35,110 bases of DNA from Bacteroidales bacterium. GTDB lineage: Bacteria; Bacteroidota; Bacteroidia; Bacteroidales; Bacteroidaceae. Made by a program: the position numbers and the translations under genes. This document shows, in pieces, positions 33,082-35,110 of the stretch (within the stretch, counting starts at the first letter, position 1; each line of letters opens with the position of its first letter). The notes below the pieces were generated by a model. That model was given only the letters and a program-made list of their open reading frames with translations. It made no database searches and was not told the DNA's origin. The stretch is from positions 4,239 through 39,348 of the forward strand of contig JAUNIC010000004.1 in NCBI GenBank assembly GCA_030523615.1, written 5' to 3'.

Positions 33082-34695
33082 TTACTTGCTGATGACGATG
33101 CTGCCCTTGCGGAGGAAGGGAACAGCAGGACTCTTCACGCGGCGGCCCTGAAGGTCGTAAGAGGGAAGAGCCTGGAGGGTAGCGGGAAGAGCCTGGTCGA
33201 TGCCGGTGACGGTGCCGCTGGCGAAGACGATGCTGAAGCGACGGTCGAGGGTGCCGGCGGGAGCGCTGAAGGTGTAGGGCATCTGGACGATCTGGCCGTC
33301 GTCGAGGAGCTGCACGTCGATGTCGGCGCGGGTGAGGTCGATGGTGTAGGTGCCGTCGGCGGGGAGGTACATGCCGAGGTCGACGAGGCCGCTCTGCTGC
33401 TGACCCTCGTTGATGGCGAGCTGGGAGTCGTCGGCGAGGAGGCTGTAGAACTGGGGCGCACCTTCGTAGCTCATCATCTTGGTAGCGTCGGTAGCGGCGT
33501 CGAAGTCGTCGGAGGCGGCAGCGTTGATGACCACGCGGGTGCGGTCGGTGAACTGGCCGTCGCTGAGGGTGAGGTTGACCACGCTACGGCCGGCAGCGGG
33601 TGCACGGCGCACGGAGGCGGCGCTGTGGTCGATGACGCTGGAGGTCTGACGACCAGCGGGATTGAGGGTCAGAACGTCCACATTCTCAGGGCGCTGCACG
33701 AAGAAGGCCTGGAAGGGAAGGAGGGCAAGATTGTCGTCGGCTACGCTATAGGCGGTGTAGCTGCGGTTGCCGGTGCTCCACACGGTGATGGGGGCCGTGT
33801 AGTCCATATAGTAGATGTCGTAGTAGGCGGGGTAGACGTTGCCCACGAGGTTCCATCCGGCATCGGTGGGCTGCACGCTGGCGTGGGCATCGAGGGGAGT
33901 GGTCACGGCGGCGGGGGTGAAGATGGCCTGGCGGGTCTCGGCGGTGGCGGGGAAGGTGGCGTAGGTCGCTGCGCTGGCGGTCATGATGTAGCCGTGGCCT
34001 GCCTGGAGGGTGGCGTCGGGAGCGACGTCGACCCAGTTGCCGGAAGGTCCGTGGTCGGCACGGCCGGCGGCGTCGTACTCACGGATGACGATGGCGGCGT
34101 TGGCGGTGTTAGTGATGTCCTCCACGCGAACGTCGAAGGGCAGGCAGAGGTAGTACCAGTAGGGATTGCTGCTGTAATCGAGGTAATAGCGCACGGCGGT
34201 GGAGGTGGAGGTGATGTTCTCGCAGTGGCTGATGAGGACGCCGCTCGTGGTGGCGTTGTCCTGGTTATTGATGACGAAAGCGCCGATGGGCTGTGCGTTG
34301 TCGCCGTTGACGGTGAGGTGGCCGTTGTAGGCGATAGTCACGTCGGGAGTATCGGGGATGCGTGCATTGGAGGTGAGCACAAGGTCGGAGGCGAGGCTGA
34401 GACGCTCTACGCGGTTGGGGTTGGCCTCGATGACCTGATACTGGCTCCAATACTCGTGGAGCTTATAGCTGACCATGGCGTACTGGGGCACGTAGAGGGT
34501 AGCTGCCGAGAAGCGGGAGCCGTTGTAGTAGAAGGGGTTGTTGCTGCCGTCGCGGCTGGGAGGCGCGGGAGCGTTGACGTAGATGGCGGTGACGGGACAG
34601 TTGTTGAAGGCATCATAGCCCAGGCTGGTCAGGCTGGCGCCGAGGGTGACGGTGGCCAGGTGGTTACAATCGCGGTTTTTATAAAGCGTTGATAG
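33082..34695 (-). pseudogene. N-terminally truncated BspA-type leucine-rich-repeat surface protein
   Basis: The frame is open from 34695, just after a TAA at 34698-34696, but has no signal peptide. The recognisable protein starts abruptly at about 34683 in the middle of a BspA-type (LRR_5) repeat: CNHLATVTLGASLTSLGYDA, then FNNC and a last-repeat pattern ending in LYVPQYAMVSYKLHEYW. The longest frame with a possible start begins at a GTG at 34491 (469 residues), or an ATG at 34476, both inside the homologous region. After the repeats come a beta domain with WYYLCLPFDVRVEDI, a segment ending in VRRAPAAGRS, and a sorting-like tail (SYDLQGRRVK, ending KGSIVISK). No LRR sequence is found in any frame upstream. 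The gene is probably a decayed or rearranged copy at the head of the giant-protein operon; it may still be transcribed. Confidence 0.75.
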
Positions 34696-35110
34696 TTAGG
34701 AAAATGTGAGTTAAAAGGTAGAAAAGTGGAGAGAGAATGTTTGAGGGGCGGATGGGAAGGTGAAGATTTAACGTTTTTAATGTTTTTTAAGAGCGATTTG
34801 GGAGGTTTAGATGGCATTCTCAACAAAATTTTGGGGTAGATATCTATCTTGTCGCACAATATACAATCACCGGGGTTTCCTGCGTTTGGAGCTTAATCTT
34901 CCCGTGGTAATACATCCTAGAAGCAAAGCACGTTGGTTTTGTTAAATTTGGCGCTTTAAATTTAGACATTTTCTTTCAAATTGACAAAGAAAAGCGTCTG
35001 AAAATGCTATTTCGAGGGCAAAATTTGGCTCTTTTTACAAAAAAATGGCACTTCGAGTGCATAATTTAAGAGTATTTTGATAAAATATAATGAAAAATGT
35101 GTAACTTTGC
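34696..35110. other. AT-rich intergenic region without a gene
   Basis: No protein-like frame is seen on either strand. The base composition drops sharply from the GC-rich coding sequence to the left. It contains a small palindrome TAGATATCTA near 34834-34843, an AT-rich 8-bp stem hairpin (34969-34976 with 34986-34993) and two similar stretches (TTCGAGGGCAAAATTT and TTCGAGTGCATAATTT, near 35009 and 35052) close to the promoter at the right edge. Confidence 0.6.
35076..35109 (+). promoter_or_regulatory. Rightward Bacteroidota-type promoter at the window edge
   Basis: TAACTTTG (35102-35109) matches the TAnnTTTG -7 box exactly, and TTTG (35076-35079) lies 22 bases upstream, slightly longer than the usual 19-21. 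It would drive a gene to the right of this window. Confidence 0.5.

Overview
The window reads as a GC-rich member of the Bacteroidales (Bacteroidota), most like a gut or rumen Prevotellaceae- or Muribaculaceae-type bacterium. The evidence is a SusC/SusD pair, lipoproteins with a clean lipobox, -7 promoter boxes of the TAnnTTTG type, and six large secreted proteins that end in the same short tail (YDLQGRR followed by a Gly-rich strand and a basic C-terminus). That tail resembles type IX secretion sorting tails. The species cannot be named from the sequence.

Left edge, plus strand (1-1794): three small to medium housekeeping-type genes. These are an S4-domain RNA-binding protein, a class I mannose-6-phosphate isomerase and a 65-residue membrane-anchored coiled-coil protein. 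Their spacers are made of short tandem repeats. A strong hairpin at 1837-1871 closes this block and the convergent block that follows.

Minus-strand block A (7032 down to 1928) has its own promoter (about 7060-7086): a secreted GH89 alpha-N-acetylglucosaminidase, a membrane-anchored GH25 lysozyme and a PrsW-type intramembrane protease.

Minus-strand block B (19870 down to 7214) is a polysaccharide-utilisation-like operon: SusC, SusD, a surface lipoprotein, a secreted protein of unknown function and a giant M6 metalloprotease. A perfect 13-bp stem terminator ends it at 7112-7152. Two of its genes are broken. SusD has an in-frame TAG with 64 well-conserved codons still open behind it. The protease is split by a frameshift that separates its C-terminal sorting tail from the catalytic part. 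Blocks A and B together look like a surface system for host glycoprotein or mucin: SusCD for uptake, a protease for the protein part and GH89 for terminal alpha-GlcNAc.

The 806-bp spacer at 19871-20676 holds a likely SusC promoter, a 5'-UTR hairpin, a 21-bp-period tandem repeat, a 34-bp near-perfect palindrome and a long terminator-like hairpin.

Minus-strand block C (34695 down to 20677) has three tightly spaced genes for very large secreted proteins: a leucine-rich-repeat protein that has lost its N-terminus, a 1436-residue multidomain protein with a dockerin-like module, and a 2678-residue protein with a cohesin-like N-terminus, Calx-beta repeats and a 13-glycine hinge. The right edge (34696-35110) is AT-rich, carries no gene and ends in a rightward promoter box.
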